From Pseudomonas sp. p1(2021b) (GTDB lineage Bacteria > Pseudomonadota > Gammaproteobacteria > Pseudomonadales > Pseudomonadaceae), in assembly GCF_020151015.1 (NCBI RefSeq), contig NZ_CP083746.1:3563001-3627000 (forward strand): 64,000 bases of DNA. Reading direction: 5' to 3'. The position numbers were made by a program, and so were the translations under genes. Positions 9,318 to 18,952 of the stretch are shown here, one piece after another. The notes below the pieces were generated by a model that was not told the DNA's origin, made no database searches, and saw nothing but the letters and a program-made list of their open reading frames with translations. Each line of letters opens with the position of its first letter. The stretch's first letter is position 1.

Positions 9318-9929
9318 CTAACCACCCGGTACGTGGGCAGCCCTGGCGATCAACCCCTCGTCGGCCAGAAGCTCAAGCAATGCGCCCACGGTAGTGGTCA
9401 GCGAAAGCGAATTATCCAACACATGCACATCCGGTGCGTCGTGACGCTGCAATCGTGCATTGCGCTCGAGCCGCTGCTCGATCTCCTCGGCTGTTTCTCG
9501 CCCTCTGGCAAGCAGGCGCAGCCTCAATACCTGCGGCGCAACGTCCAGCCGAATCGCCAGCAGGCCGGGATAACGTCGCCGTGCCTCGGGCAGGTAACCG
9601 CGAGAACCATTCACCAGCACATGGCGACCGGCCGCCAACCATTCATCGACGTGCGCAGGGATACCGTACTGCAGCGCATTGGCCTGCCAATGCATGGCAA
9701 ACGCACCCGCCTCGCGCATTGCCTCGAACTGCTCAAAACTCACCCCGTGAGCCGCCTCCCCCTTGGATTCGGCCGAACGCGTGATCACGCGCCTGGCGAT
9801 TTCGATGCCGTGGGCCAGCAATTGCGCGCGCGCTGCATCGATCAGGGAATCTTTTCCTGATCCGGAAGGTCCAATCAGAAATATCAGGCGACCTGCCGTG
9901 TGGGGCGTGCTGCTTGCGTCATATCGCAT
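9318..9929 (-). CDS. phnN: Ribose 1,5-bisphosphate phosphokinase PhnN
   Basis: 203 residues. The protein starts with a guanylate kinase-like P-loop, GPSGSGKDS at residues 20-28, followed by the family's lid region with RVITR and HGVSFEQF. PhnN phosphorylates ribose 1,5-bisphosphate to PRPP, the last step of phosphonate use by C-P lyase; no C-P lyase genes are near, so here it may serve PRPP salvage. The frame is open further upstream to 10013, but the extra 28 residues are not family-like, so the ATG at 9929 is preferred although its ribosome site is weak. The gene stands alone, divergent from amrZ. Confidence 0.85.
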   Translation of the reverse strand: MRYDASSTPHTAGRLIFLIGPSGSGKDSLIDAARAQLLAHGIEIARRVITRSAESKGEAAHGVSFEQFEAMREAGAFAMHWQANALQYGIPAHVDEWLAAGRHVLVNGSRGYLPEARRRYPGLLAIRLDVAPQVLRLRLLARGRETAEEIEQRLERNARLQRHDAPDVHVLDNSLSLTTTVGALLELLADEGLIARAAHVPGG

Positions 9930-10196
9930 AGCCACTATGCTCAAGTGAGGGAACCTGCATATTTTAGGGATTTTCCATGGCCTTTGCTGATTTTTTACAG
10001 CTTTTGACGGCAATCAGCGGACAGCTTGGTGAGGCGAAAAAAGGTAAAACTTTTCCAACCAGTGCTCATTTCTGATAATTGGTACTGGCAAAAAGCCTTT
10101 ATTCAGATCACTATTTGTCACAGAATTGACGCCAAGGAAACGCCGGCCTTAGGGCAAGATGAGCACCCAAATGAGATCCCGGTTGAACATTTTGAT

Positions 10197-10229
10197 GCCG
10201 CCACGGTCGTACCACCACCACCGTGCGGC
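10197..10229 (+). promoter_or_regulatory. Hairpin in the amrZ leader
   Basis: GCCG plus CACGGT (10197-10207, one bulged C) can pair with ACCGTG plus CGGC (10220-10229) around a 9-nt loop. It lies about 40 bp before the amrZ start with no U-tract. It could be a leader structure or an operator. Confidence 0.35.
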
Positions 10230-10270
10230 CAATTTGAGAACCGCTTCCCCTGAACCAGAAAAACCGGTCA

Positions 10271-10603
10271 ATGTATATGCGCCCAATGAAACAGGCTATC
10301 TATTCAAGCCGCACCGCTGACAAGTTCGTCGTCCGCCTGCCAGACGGAATGCGTGAGCGCATTGCCGAGGTAGCGCGCAACCACCATCGCAGCATGAACT
10401 CCGAGATCATTGCACGCCTGGAGCAAAGCCTTATCCAGGAAGGTGCACTGGGCGACGAGCTCAGCATGCGCCTGGACAGCCCTGAGCTGAGCCTGCACGA
10501 GCGGGAGCTGCTGCAACGCTTCCGCCAACTCTCCCACCGCCAGCAGAACGCGCTGGTTGCCCTGATCGCCCATGACGTGGAAATGGCTGCAGACGCTTCC
10601 TGA
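10271..10603 (+). CDS. amrZ: Ribbon-helix-helix regulator AmrZ (AlgZ)
   Basis: 110 residues, very close to the Arc-type AmrZ of other pseudomonads. A flexible N-terminal arm ([15 protein letters not shown]) precedes the ribbon-helix-helix core [17 protein letters not shown] and [15 protein letters not shown]; a C-terminal tetramerisation part ends in [15 protein letters not shown]. In the genus AmrZ controls alginate and other exopolysaccharides, motility, c-di-GMP enzymes and adhesion. Two start codons are possible: ATG 10271 and ATG 10277, which gives MRPMKQ as in P. aeruginosa. An upstream spacer of about 340 bp leaves room for autoregulation. A bidirectional terminator follows. Confidence 0.95.
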   Translation: MYMRPMKQAIYSSRTADKFVVRLPDGMRERIAEVARNHHRSMNSEIIARLEQSLIQEGALGDELSMRLDSPELSLHERELLQRFRQLSHRQQNALVALIAHDVEMAADAS

Positions 10604-10616
10604 GGTCTGCACCACG

Positions 10617-10646
10617 AAAAAAAGCCAGCTGATGCTGGCTTTTTTT
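10617..10646. terminator. Bidirectional rho-independent terminator between amrZ and mgtE
   Basis: An A-tract, GCCAGC, loop TGAT, GCTGGC and a T-tract. It works for amrZ on the plus strand and for mgtE on the minus strand. Confidence 0.9.
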
Positions 10647-10700
10647 GTGCCGAAACATTCTGGAACGGCTTTGTGCCGCTCCATACAGAAGACCGCCGGT

Positions 10701-12143
10701 TCAGAGCAGGAACAGCGTGGCCAACCCCAGGAAGATGAAGAAACCACCGCTGTCGGTCACGGCGGTGATCATCACACTCGACCCCATCGCCGGGTCGCGC
10801 CCCAAACGCGTCAGCGTCATCGGAATCAACACCCCCATCAACGCGGCCAACAGCAGGTTCAGGGTCATCGCGGCGGTCATTACCAGGCCCAGCGACCAAC
10901 TGCCATACAACCAGAAGGCCACGGCGCCGATCACCCCACCCCAGATCAGACCATTGAGCAACGACACCGCCAATTCCTTGCGCATCAGGCGGCTGGTATT
11001 GCCGGGCGATACCTGGTCCAGGGCCATGGCGCGGACGATCATGGTGATGGTCTGGTTACCCGAGTTGCCACCAATACCCGCCACGATCGGCATCAACGCC
11101 GCCAGCGCGACCAGTTTTTCGATGGAGCCTTCGAACAGGCCGATCACCCGGGACGCCACGAAGGCAGTGATCAGGTTGATGGCCAGCCAGGCCCAACGGT
11201 TACGCAGCGAACGCCAGACCGAGGCGAAGATGTCCTCTTCCTCGCGCAAGCCTGCCATGTTGAGCACTTCGCTCTCACTCTCCTCGCGAATCAGGTCGAC
11301 CATCTCATCGATGGTCAAACGGCCGATCAGGCGATCGCTTTTGTCGACCACCGGCGCGGATACCAGGTCATAACGCTCGAACGCCTGGGCAGCATCGTAG
11401 GCATCTTCCTCGGGGTGGAAAGTGACCGGGTCGTTGGCCATGACCTCGGCGACTTTCTTCTCGGGGTCGTTGACCAGCAGACGCTTGATGGGCAATACGC
11501 CCTTGAGGATACCGTCGTAGTCGACCACGAACAGCTTGTCGGTGTGGCCAGGCAGCTCCTTGAGCCGCCGCAGGTAACGCAATACCACTTCCAGGCTGAC
11601 GTCCTCACGGATAGTCACCATCTCGAAGTCCATCAGCGCACCGACCTGCTCTTCGTCGTAGCTCAGGGCCGAGCGGACTCGCTCGCGCTGCTGGGCATCG
11701 AGGCTTTCCATCAGCTCATGGATGACGTCACGCGGCAGTTCCGGCGCCAGGTCTGCCAGTTCGTCGGCGTCCATTTCCTTGGCGGCGGCGAGCAGCTCAT
11801 GATCGTCCATGTCGGCGATCAGCGTCTGACGCACGGCGTCGGACACTTCCAGCAGGATGTCGCCGTCGCGTTCGGAACGCACCAGCTGCCAAACCGTCAG
11901 ACGGTCGTCCAGCGGCAAGGCTTCAAGGATGTAGGCAATATCGGCGGGGTGCAGATCGTCGAGCTTGCGCTGCAGCTCGACCAGGTTCTGGCGGTGGACA
12001 AGATTCTCCACCAGGTCGTGATGATGACCTTCCTGACGATGGGTCAGGTCCTCGACCACCCGTTGGCGCTGCAACAGTTCGATCACCTGGGCCAGGCGAT
12101 CCTGCAGGCTCTCTTGGGCTTTCTTTACTTCGACTTCGGTCAT
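10701..12143 (-). CDS. mgtE: Magnesium transporter MgtE
   Basis: 480 residues with the full MgtE layout. A cytosolic helical N domain (about 1-135) comes first, then two CBS domains (about 140-270, including VTIREDVSLEVVLRYLR and DRLIGRLTIDEMVDLI). A plug helix and about five transmembrane helices follow, with the selectivity motif region PIVAGIGGNSGNQ. It is a Mg2+-gated channel of the inner membrane, closed by Mg2+ binding to the N and CBS domains. The start at ATG 12143 is supported by GGAG upstream; an in-frame extension to 12173 is not needed. The gene is monocistronic, downstream of the tRNA cluster on the same strand but separated from it by a terminator. Confidence 0.95.
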   Translation of the reverse strand: MTEVEVKKAQESLQDRLAQVIELLQRQRVVEDLTHRQEGHHHDLVENLVHRQNLVELQRKLDDLHPADIAYILEALPLDDRLTVWQLVRSERDGDILLEVSDAVRQTLIADMDDHELLAAAKEMDADELADLAPELPRDVIHELMESLDAQQRERVRSALSYDEEQVGALMDFEMVTIREDVSLEVVLRYLRRLKELPGHTDKLFVVDYDGILKGVLPIKRLLVNDPEKKVAEVMANDPVTFHPEEDAYDAAQAFERYDLVSAPVVDKSDRLIGRLTIDEMVDLIREESESEVLNMAGLREEEDIFASVWRSLRNRWAWLAINLITAFVASRVIGLFEGSIEKLVALAALMPIVAGIGGNSGNQTITMIVRAMALDQVSPGNTSRLMRKELAVSLLNGLIWGGVIGAVAFWLYGSWSLGLVMTAAMTLNLLLAALMGVLIPMTLTRLGRDPAMGSSVMITAVTDSGGFFIFLGLATLFLL

Positions 12144-12490
12144 AGGCGAACTCCACTCCCAGCAGCGGAGCACGCCGGGAGAATCAATCGGTCAGATCTA
12201 GCTTGGCAAATCGTGTTATCGAGTAACTACTGGGTAAGTCCATGGTGGTATTCCACAAGCCCCGGCGGGGCTGACGGGCGCAATCATACACTGCATCAGC
12301 TGTCAGATCGCTTAAAATTTTGGCCAGAACAATCGTTTGCGCGTTAAAGCTATGACAACGCTCGAAGCCATCCGTGCGGCGACGGAACGAAGCACATCGC
12401 GTGCGCCAGGCATGCCTGGCTGTTCATGCAACGGTTATAGCTGAGCTTAGTTCGACATCACTGACAAAATAGTGAAATGCCGAAAAGAAA

Positions 12491-12515
12491 AAAGCCCGCT
12501 CATTGAGCGGGCTTT
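12491..12515 (-). terminator. Terminator of the tRNA-Arg array
   Basis: On the minus strand AAAGCCCGCTC pairs with GAGCGGGCTTT around a 3-nt loop and is followed by TTTCTTTTC. It lies just after the last tRNA-Arg. Confidence 0.85.
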
Positions 12516-12521
12516 CTTGTG

Positions 12522-12598
12522 TGGCGGACTCAGGAGGATTCGAACCTCCGACCGCTCGGTTCGTAGCCGAGTACTCTATCCAGCTGAGCTATGAGTCC
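12522..12598 (-). tRNA. tRNA-Arg (anticodon ACG), copy 3 in transcription order
   Basis: 77 nt with CCA. The acceptor GGACTCA pairs with TGAGTCC, the anticodon loop is CTACGAA and the T-arm is GGAGG-TTCGAAT-CCTCC. The mature sequence is identical to the two copies upstream. Confidence 0.97.
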
Positions 12599-12672
12599 GT
12601 AGGTGGTATTTTTTAGACCAGATTACCACTGGTTGATGAAGCTGCCTTGATTCACAAAACCGCCTCATTAAA

Positions 12673-12749
12673 TGGCGGACTCAGGAGGATTCGAACCTCC
12701 GACCGCTCGGTTCGTAGCCGAGTACTCTATCCAGCTGAGCTATGAGTCC
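12673..12749 (-). tRNA. tRNA-Arg (anticodon ACG), copy 2
   Basis: Identical in sequence to the flanking copies. Spacers of about 74 nt on both sides are also nearly identical, so the repeating unit is about 150 bp. Confidence 0.97.
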
Positions 12750-12822
12750 GTAGGTGGTATTTTTAGACCAGGTTACCACTGGTTGATGAAGCTGCCTTGA
12801 TTAACAAAACCGCCCCATTAAA

Positions 12823-12899
12823 TGGCGGACTCAGGAGGATTCGAACCTCCGACCGCTCGGTTCGTAGCCGAGTACTCTATCCAGCTGAGCTATGAGTCC
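12823..12899 (-). tRNA. tRNA-Arg (anticodon ACG), copy 1
   Basis: First of the three tandem copies in transcription order, downstream of tRNA-Ser(GCT). The inosine-modified ACG anticodon reads CGU, CGC and CGA. Confidence 0.97.
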
Positions 12900-13006
12900 G
12901 TGTCTTGCCGCGCATTATAGTTCGCTTAATCGTTTTGCCAAGCACTTTTTCGTTTATTTTCAACGACTTAAGTGATTCGGCCAATTACAGCGCCCTACAC
13001 GAAAAA

Positions 13007-13097
13007 TGGCGGTGAAGGGGGGATTCGAACCCCCGATACCCTTATGAGGTATACTCCCTTAGCAGGGGAGCGCCTTCGGCCACTCGGCCACCTCACC
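13007..13097 (-). tRNA. tRNA-Ser (anticodon GCT)
   Basis: 91 nt with CCA and the long variable arm typical of tRNA-Ser (TATACCTCATAAGGGTA). The anticodon loop is CTGCTAA and the acceptor GGTGAGG pairs with CTTCACC. It lies between csrA and the tRNA-Arg array. Confidence 0.95.
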
Positions 13098-13169
13098 GCA
13101 ACACGGGGCGTATAATAACCAGAGCCTTCCCCGTTTGCAAACCCTTTTTTGAAAAAAAATCGAGAAAAA

Positions 13170-13358
13170 TTAAAGGCTTGGTTCTTCGTCCTTCTCTTTC
13201 TTGATCCGCAGGTAGATTTCCTCGCGGTGAACGGCCACCTCCTTGGGCGCACTCACGCCGATACGCACCTGGTTGCCTTTGACACCCAGGACCGTGACGG
13301 TGATCTCGCCGTCACCAATGATCAGGCTCTCGGCGCACCGACGAGTCAGAATCAACAT
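13170..13358 (-). CDS. csrA: Carbon storage regulator CsrA/RsmA
   Basis: 62 residues, the normal family length. It starts [16 protein letters not shown] and contains [15 protein letters not shown] and the RNA-binding stretch [13 protein letters not shown]. It is a dimeric translational regulator that binds GGA motifs in leader RNAs and is titrated by RsmY/RsmZ-type small RNAs; in pseudomonads it governs the switch between motile and biofilm or secondary-metabolite states. The start at 13358 has GAGGAG upstream; a longer in-frame extension to 13502 is rejected. It follows lysC on the same strand, as in many gammaproteobacteria, and lies just before tRNA-Ser. Confidence 0.97.
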   Translation of the reverse strand: MLILTRRCAESLIIGDGEITVTVLGVKGNQVRIGVSAPKEVAVHREEIYLRIKKEKDEEPSL

Positions 13359-13525
13359 AGCTTTCTCCTCAAGCAATTCAATCAGGGACAACAGTCTGTA
13401 GTTGGCTGGGTCGGGCCATACATGGCACCAGGCCCTGGTAAGCCATTGCACGAGGCAGGACAGGCGCCTGCGCAACGACCAGAAACGCGAAGGGCGCGGC
13501 AAGCCGCGCCCCTCCAGGCAGCGAG

Positions 13526-14761
13526 TTACTCGCCCTGTCGGGCAGGAGCGTCGAGCTCGAACGCAGTGTGCAGCGCGCGAACGGCCAGCTCCAGGTACTT
13601 CTCCTCGATGACCACAGAGACCTTGATCTCGGAGGTGGAAATCATCTGGATGTTGATGCTCTCCTTGGCCAGGGCTTCGAACATGCGGCTGGCCACACCT
13701 GCATGGGAACGCATGCCGACACCGACGATGGAAACCTTGGCGATGTTGGTGTCGCCGATCACTTCACGGGCACCGATCTCGCGCGCGGTGTTTTCCAGCA
13801 CGCTGTGCGCCTTCTCGTACTCGTTGCGGTGTACGGTGAAGGTGAAGTCGGTGGTGTTATCGTGCGAGACGTTCTGCACGATCATGTCGACTTCGATGTT
13901 CGCCGCGCTGATCGGGCCGAGGATCTTGAAGGCAACGCCCGGGGTATCCGGCACGCCGCGAATGGTCAGCTTGGCCTCATCACGGTTGAAGGCGATACCG
14001 GAAATGATCGGCTGTTCCATGGATTCCTCTTCATCAATGGTAATGAGGGTACCCGGACCCTCCTTGAAGCTGTGCAGCACGCGCAGCGGGACGTTGTACT
14101 TGCCGGCGAACTCCACCGAGCGGATCTGCAGCACCTTGGAGCCGAGGCTGGCCATTTCCAGCATTTCCTCGAAGGTGATCTTCTCCAGGCGCTGGGCCTG
14201 GGGCACTACCCGCGGGTCGGTGGTGTAGACGCCATCGACATCGGTATAGATCTGGCATTCGTCGGCCTTGAGCGCCGCCGCCAGTGCCACACCGGTGGTG
14301 TCGGAACCACCACGACCGAGGGTGGTGATATTGCCGTGCTCGTCGACACCCTGGAAGCCCGCCACCACGACCACCCGGCCGGCCTTGAGGTCGGCACGGA
14401 TCTTCTGGTCATCGATCTGCAGGATCCGCGCCTTGTTGTGCGCGCTGTCGGTGAGAATCCGCACCTGGTTGCCGGTGTAGGACACCGCCGGCACGCCACG
14501 CTTGATCAGGGCCATGGCCAGCAAGGCGATGGTCACCTGCTCGCCGGTCGAGACGATCACATCCAGCTCGCGAGGAACCGGCTGGTCGGTGATCTGCTTG
14601 GCCAGGTCGATCAGGCGATTGGTTTCTCCGCTCATGGCCGACAGCACCACCACCAGGTCGGTGCCTTGCTCGCGGAATTTCTTGACCTTGTCGGCAACCT
14701 GCTCGATCCGCTCGATGGAACCGACAGAGGTACCGCCAAATTTCTGTACGATCAACGCCAT
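13526..14761 (-). CDS. lysC: Aspartate kinase
   Basis: 411 residues. The N-terminal kinase domain has KFGGTSVG at 7-14 and the substrate region [19 protein letters not shown]. Two C-terminal ACT domains (about 265-411) contain [20 protein letters not shown] and [15 protein letters not shown]. It makes aspartyl-phosphate, the entry step to lysine, threonine, methionine and diaminopimelate, and the ACT domains give feedback control by lysine and threonine. It lies 81 bp downstream of alaS on the same strand and may be co-transcribed with it. Confidence 0.97.
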   Translation of the reverse strand: MALIVQKFGGTSVGSIERIEQVADKVKKFREQGTDLVVVLSAMSGETNRLIDLAKQITDQPVPRELDVIVSTGEQVTIALLAMALIKRGVPAVSYTGNQVRILTDSAHNKARILQIDDQKIRADLKAGRVVVVAGFQGVDEHGNITTLGRGGSDTTGVALAAALKADECQIYTDVDGVYTTDPRVVPQAQRLEKITFEEMLEMASLGSKVLQIRSVEFAGKYNVPLRVLHSFKEGPGTLITIDEEESMEQPIISGIAFNRDEAKLTIRGVPDTPGVAFKILGPISAANIEVDMIVQNVSHDNTTDFTFTVHRNEYEKAHSVLENTAREIGAREVIGDTNIAKVSIVGVGMRSHAGVASRMFEALAKESINIQMISTSEIKVSVVIEEKYLELAVRALHTAFELDAPARQGE

Positions 14762-14842
14762 TTCAAAGGTGCCTCAGCCCTCAAGGGCCCCAAAAAACCA
14801 TCCAACATGAAGGGGCAGCGACTAGACCGCTGCCCCCTCATC

Positions 14843-17467
14843 TCAAAGTCCCTGCTCGGCGAACGGCACGGCCAGGGCCAGGGCCTTGTCCAACGCAGCG
14901 ACGTCGACGCCACCACCCTGGGCCATGTCCGGGCGACCACCGCCCTTGCCACCTACCGCAGCAGCGGCTTGCTTCATCAGATCGCCAGCCTTGAGTTGGC
15001 CGGAGAGGTCCTTGGTCACGCCGGCCACCAGCACGACCTTGCCCTCATGCTCGCTGCCCAGCAGGATCACTGCGTGGCCGAGCTTGTTCTTCAGCTGATC
15101 GACCAGGGCCAACAGGGCCTTGCCATCCTGACCATCCAGGCGTGCGGCAAGAACCTTGGCACCCTTGACCTCAACGGCCGCGTTGGAGAGATCATCCCCG
15201 GCGGCGCTGGCGGCCTTGGCCTGCAGCTGCTCGAGCTGCTTTTCCAGCTGGCGGTTGCGCTCGAGCACAGCCGACAGCTTGTCGATCAGGTTGTCGCGAT
15301 TACCCTTGACCAGTTGCGCGGCTTCCTTGACCTGCTCTTCGGCAGCGTTCAGGTAGGCCAGCGCCGCAGCCCCGGTAACCGCTTCGATACGGCGCACACC
15401 AGAGGCCACGCCGCCTTCGCTGATGATCTTGAACACGCTGATATCGCCGGTGCGCTTGGCATGGATGCCACCGCACAGCTCCACCGAGAAATCGCCGCCC
15501 ATGCTCAGCACACGCACGGTGTCGCCGTACTTCTCGCCGAACAACGCCATGGCACCCTTGGCCTTGGCGGTTTCGATGTCGGTCAGTTCGGTTTCCACTG
15601 CAGTGTTCTTGCGCACTTCGCGATTGACGATGTCTTCCAGGGCCTTGATCTGCTCCGGTTTCACCGCCTCGAAGTGGCTGAAGTCGAAACGCAGGCGCTG
15701 GCTGTCGACCAGCGAACCCTTCTGCTGTACGTGCTCGCCCAGCACCTGGCGCAGCGCTTCGTGCAGCAGGTGGGTGGCGGAATGGTTCAGCGAGGTGGCG
15801 TGCTGCACTTCGGCATCGACCTTGGCCTCGACGGGCGAGCCGATGACCAGTGCACCGCTGGCAACCACACCGTGATGCAGGAAGGCACCACCGGTCTTGG
15901 TGGTGTCGCGCACGTCGAAGCGCGCAGCGCCAGCCTGCAAGTAGCCGGTGTCACCCACCTGACCACCGGATTCGGCGTAGAACGGTGTGCGATCGAGCAC
16001 GACCACGCCCTGCTCGCCTTCACCCAGCTGGTCGACGGCCTGGCCGTCCTTGTACAGGGCAACGATCTTGCCCTGGCCTTCGGTGGCGTCGTAGCCGAGG
16101 AACTCGGTGGCGACGTCGACCTTGACCAGGCTGTTGTAGTCCATGCCGAAGGCGCTGGCGGAACGGGCACGCTCGCGCTGGGCCTCCATCTCGCGCTCGA
16201 AGCCGGCTTCGTCGATGCTCAGCTCGCGCTCACGGGCGATATCGGCGGTCAGGTCCATGGGGAAGCCGTAGGTGTCGTACAACTTGAACACCACGTCCCC
16301 CGGCACCACGTCGCCCTTGAGCTGGGCCAGGTCCTGCTCGAGGATGCGCAGGCCTTGCTCGAGGGTCTTGGCGAACTGCTCTTCCTCGGTCTTGAGCACG
16401 CGCTCGATGTGCGCCTGCTGGGCCTTGAGCTCGGGGAAGGCCTCGCCCATCTCGGCCACCAGGGCGGCGACGATCTGGTAGAAGAAGCTGCCCTTGGCGC
16501 CCAGCTTGTTACCGTGACGGCAGGCGCGACGGATGATGCGGCGCAGCACGTAGCCACGGCCTTCGTTGGACGGCAGCACGCCATCGGCGATCAGGAAGCC
16601 GCAGGAACGGATGTGGTCGGCGACGACCTTCAGCGAAGGTTGGTCGTCGTTGCTGCAGCCGATGGCCTTGGCCGCAGCCGACAGCAGGTTGCGGAACAGG
16701 TCGATCTCGTAGTTCGAGTGCACATGCTGCATGACCGCACTGATGCGCTCCAGACCCATGCCGGTGTCCACCGACGGTGCTGGCAGCGGGTGCAGGACGC
16801 CATCGGCAGTGCGGTTGAACTGCATGAAGACGTTGTTCCAGATCTCGATGTAGCGGTCGCCGTCTTCTTCTGGCGAGCCGGGTGGGCCGCCCCAGATGTC
16901 CGGGCCGTGGTCGTAGAAGATCTCGGTGCAGGGGCCGCACGGGCCGGTGTCGCCCATGGTCCAGAAGTTGTCGGACGCGTACGGGGCGCCTTTGTTGTCG
17001 CCGATGCGCACCATGCGCTCGGCCGGCACGCCGATTTCCTTGGTCCAGATATCGTAGGCTTCGTCGTCGCTGGCGTAGACGGTGACCCAGAGCTTTTCCT
17101 TCGGCAGGTTCAGCCACTTGTCGGAGGTCAGGAAGGTCCAGGCGAAGGTGATCGCATCGCGCTTGAAGTAGTCACCGAAGCTGAAGTTACCCAGCATTTC
17201 GAAGAAGGTGTGGTGGCGGGCGGTGTAACCGACGTTTTCCAGGTCGTTGTGCTTGCCGCCGGCGCGTACGCACTTCTGGCTGCTGACAGCCCGGGTGTAG
17301 GCGCGCTTTTCCTGGCCGAGGAAGCAGTCCTTGAACTGGTTCATGCCGGCATTGGTAAACAGCAGGGTCGGGTCATTGCCCGGAATCAGGGAGCTGGAGG
17401 CGACGCGAGTATGTCCCTGCTCTTCGAAGAAGCGGAGGAAGGCTTCACGGATTTCTGCGCTTTTCAT
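14843..17467 (-). CDS. alaS: Alanyl-tRNA synthetase
   Basis: 874 residues, full family length. The class II catalytic domain is N-terminal, starting [14 protein letters not shown] with a [10 protein letters not shown] motif. The editing domain has the zinc-site HxxxH of [10 protein letters not shown] and CGGIHA. The C-Ala domain with [12 protein letters not shown] ends the protein. It charges tRNA-Ala and clears Ser- or Gly-mischarged tRNA. ATG 17467 is preferred over an upstream in-frame start at 17530 because of a GGAAG ribosome site and family alignment. It is the first gene of the alaS-lysC-csrA group. Confidence 0.97.
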   Translation of the reverse strand: MKSAEIREAFLRFFEEQGHTRVASSSLIPGNDPTLLFTNAGMNQFKDCFLGQEKRAYTRAVSSQKCVRAGGKHNDLENVGYTARHHTFFEMLGNFSFGDYFKRDAITFAWTFLTSDKWLNLPKEKLWVTVYASDDEAYDIWTKEIGVPAERMVRIGDNKGAPYASDNFWTMGDTGPCGPCTEIFYDHGPDIWGGPPGSPEEDGDRYIEIWNNVFMQFNRTADGVLHPLPAPSVDTGMGLERISAVMQHVHSNYEIDLFRNLLSAAAKAIGCSNDDQPSLKVVADHIRSCGFLIADGVLPSNEGRGYVLRRIIRRACRHGNKLGAKGSFFYQIVAALVAEMGEAFPELKAQQAHIERVLKTEEEQFAKTLEQGLRILEQDLAQLKGDVVPGDVVFKLYDTYGFPMDLTADIARERELSIDEAGFEREMEAQRERARSASAFGMDYNSLVKVDVATEFLGYDATEGQGKIVALYKDGQAVDQLGEGEQGVVVLDRTPFYAESGGQVGDTGYLQAGAARFDVRDTTKTGGAFLHHGVVASGALVIGSPVEAKVDAEVQHATSLNHSATHLLHEALRQVLGEHVQQKGSLVDSQRLRFDFSHFEAVKPEQIKALEDIVNREVRKNTAVETELTDIETAKAKGAMALFGEKYGDTVRVLSMGGDFSVELCGGIHAKRTGDISVFKIISEGGVASGVRRIEAVTGAAALAYLNAAEEQVKEAAQLVKGNRDNLIDKLSAVLERNRQLEKQLEQLQAKAASAAGDDLSNAAVEVKGAKVLAARLDGQDGKALLALVDQLKNKLGHAVILLGSEHEGKVVLVAGVTKDLSGQLKAGDLMKQAAAAVGGKGGGRPDMAQGGGVDVAALDKALALAVPFAEQGL

Positions 17468-17724
17468 AGGTTCTTCCACGGAAACGGCGGCCACACGTCG
17501 AATCGACGAAACGACGGCAAAGGGCGCCATTATATCCAGCCTGAACGGCGGATGCAGTGTGTTTGTACGTCGAGATGCCCAATCTGGGTGAAATTGTCAT
17601 GCAAATAGCCCTTCGCAGGCTATACGGTTCATTGCCCGACGACAACGCCTCGCCCAACGCCCCTCCACCGTCATGCATTAGATAGCTACCACTCCGATGC
17701 CCAAGCAGCCCCATAGGCTGGCCA

Positions 17725-17742
17725 ACGCAACACCCGTTGCGT
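17725..17742. promoter_or_regulatory. Dyad upstream of the M91-like gene
   Basis: ACGCAAC-ACCC-GTTGCGT is a perfect 7-bp inverted repeat ending 28 bp before the ATG at 17770. It could be an operator or a short leader hairpin. No HrpL-type box (GGAACC with CCAC spacing) is visible upstream. Confidence 0.35.
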
Positions 17743-17769
17743 CAGTCCACCCCTTAACGAGGCAAGCGC

Positions 17770-18942
17770 ATGCATCCCAATCCCTCTTATTTCATTTCAG
17801 GAAGAGTCAGTGGCTTCCAGCAATGGGCCGATACGTCGACCCCGGGCAAAACCATCCATCAACTGTTCGAATACCGGGACGATACGCTGGATATCTTCCT
17901 GGAGCAGGTGTGGCTCGACGAAAGCAAGGCTCCCCACAAGCACCATATGGTCATCCAGGTCCTCGCACCAGATGCACGCATCGATATCTCGGCCTACGAT
18001 TGCCATGTGCTGGCCGTCCTCGGAAACCAGCGCTTCATCCTGGCACCGACGCCCAGGCAGACCCTCATCGTCAATGCCCCCAATGGAAACACCCAGGTTC
18101 ACGTGTCGAACGATGTGAAGACGCCCATGATCATCCGAACCGGAGCCGGCAGCAGCCGGATCACCACCGGCGGCGGTATCACGGAAGTCTTCACAGGCAC
18201 GGGCGATGCCCGGATCACCGTGGGCCAGGGCCTGGCCTTTCTCGAAAGCGGCTCGGACAAGAGCCGTATCGACGGCCATATCCTGGTGGACGACCCGCAT
18301 ACCATGGGCGTCTATGCCCGCAACCAGGCCGGTGACGCCCGCTTCGAGCATCCCCTCGGCGCACCTTTCGATACGCTCGCCAGCGATAATTTCGAACTGG
18401 AAGGCAGCGACACCTTCAAGCAGACCGTGAACAACCACCTGGTTTTCCTTCGCCATACCGATTGCGGGCAACACCTGTTGACCGAACTGGCCCGAAGGGC
18501 ACGGATCCGGGTCACCGAAACACGAGCCGCCACCCAGTTCTACCCAGAAGATTCAGACCCTAACGAAGCCGACCATCACATCCGGCAGGACAGCCGCCTG
18601 GAATGGGTATCGGGCTTCCCTGCCGAACGCGGCAACCTGGCCTTCAACCCGACCCGCTCACAAAGCGAGAACCTGCCGCTGTTCGACTTCTACCGCTGTC
18701 TTTGCGAGGCATACAACGCGTTCAATGGCACGACCCTGCCAGGTGAGGCAGCCATACGCACCCTTGACCGTAGGACTATCCGGGTCGCAAGAGCCCAGCT
18801 GCAGGCAATCGGCCTGCCGACCGGCATTTTCTTCGACCTCGACCAGGACATGACGACGCCGCAGAGCGATACCAATCCGGCGCCCTTCAACGAAAATGCC
18901 TTGAGGCTCGAACTCGGCGTGCCACTGCGCACCCACTATTGA
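17770..18942 (+). CDS. M91 (NleD/HopH-like) effector-peptidase homologue with a replaced zinc site
   Basis: 390 residues, no signal peptide; GAGG precedes the ATG by 7 nt. Residues about 115-180 form a Gly/Thr-rich stretch (TGAGSSRITTGGG, TGTGDARITVGQG) suggestive of a beta-helix. The C-terminal third matches the order I know for M91 zinc peptidases: GNLAFNPT, then AYNAFNGT, then QAIGLP and the tail FNENALRLELGVPLRTHY. Where that family has HExxHAY, this protein reads R309-C310-L-C-E313-A-Y, and the Glu before QAxGLP is Gln343. Catalysis is therefore unlikely, so it may be a pseudoenzyme or decaying effector. The gene stands alone between alaS and astE, has no secretion genes near it and is probably accessory. 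The family call is from memory of motifs, not a search. Confidence 0.6.
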   Translation: MHPNPSYFISGRVSGFQQWADTSTPGKTIHQLFEYRDDTLDIFLEQVWLDESKAPHKHHMVIQVLAPDARIDISAYDCHVLAVLGNQRFILAPTPRQTLIVNAPNGNTQVHVSNDVKTPMIIRTGAGSSRITTGGGITEVFTGTGDARITVGQGLAFLESGSDKSRIDGHILVDDPHTMGVYARNQAGDARFEHPLGAPFDTLASDNFELEGSDTFKQTVNNHLVFLRHTDCGQHLLTELARRARIRVTETRAATQFYPEDSDPNEADHHIRQDSRLEWVSGFPAERGNLAFNPTRSQSENLPLFDFYRCLCEAYNAFNGTTLPGEAAIRTLDRRTIRVARAQLQAIGLPTGIFFDLDQDMTTPQSDTNPAPFNENALRLELGVPLRTHY

Positions 18943-18952
18943 AGGCAGCTGC

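Larger units (their letters stand above)
12522..12899. repeat. Tandem array of tRNA-Arg plus spacer, unit about 150 bp, three copies
   Basis: Steps between tRNA starts are 151 and 150 bp. The spacers (12600-12672 and 12750-12822) share nearly all bases, differing by a few substitutions and one T. This marks recent duplication or homogenisation of gene plus spacer. Confidence 0.9.

Noticed and set aside
10572..12347. A 591-codon plus-strand frame opposite mgtE
   Set aside because: Antisense to mgtE, with Gln/His-rich low-complexity translation.
12144..12490. A magnesium riboswitch in the mgtE leader
   Set aside because: No M-box-like conserved structure could be recognised by eye, and the leader on the mgtE side is short of clear stems.
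13568..17608. A 1,346-codon plus-strand frame across lysC and alaS
   Set aside because: It is antisense to two certain genes and arises from GC-rich codon bias.
17468..17769. An HrpL-type promoter before the M91-like gene
   Set aside because: No GGAACC with a properly spaced CCAC motif is present.
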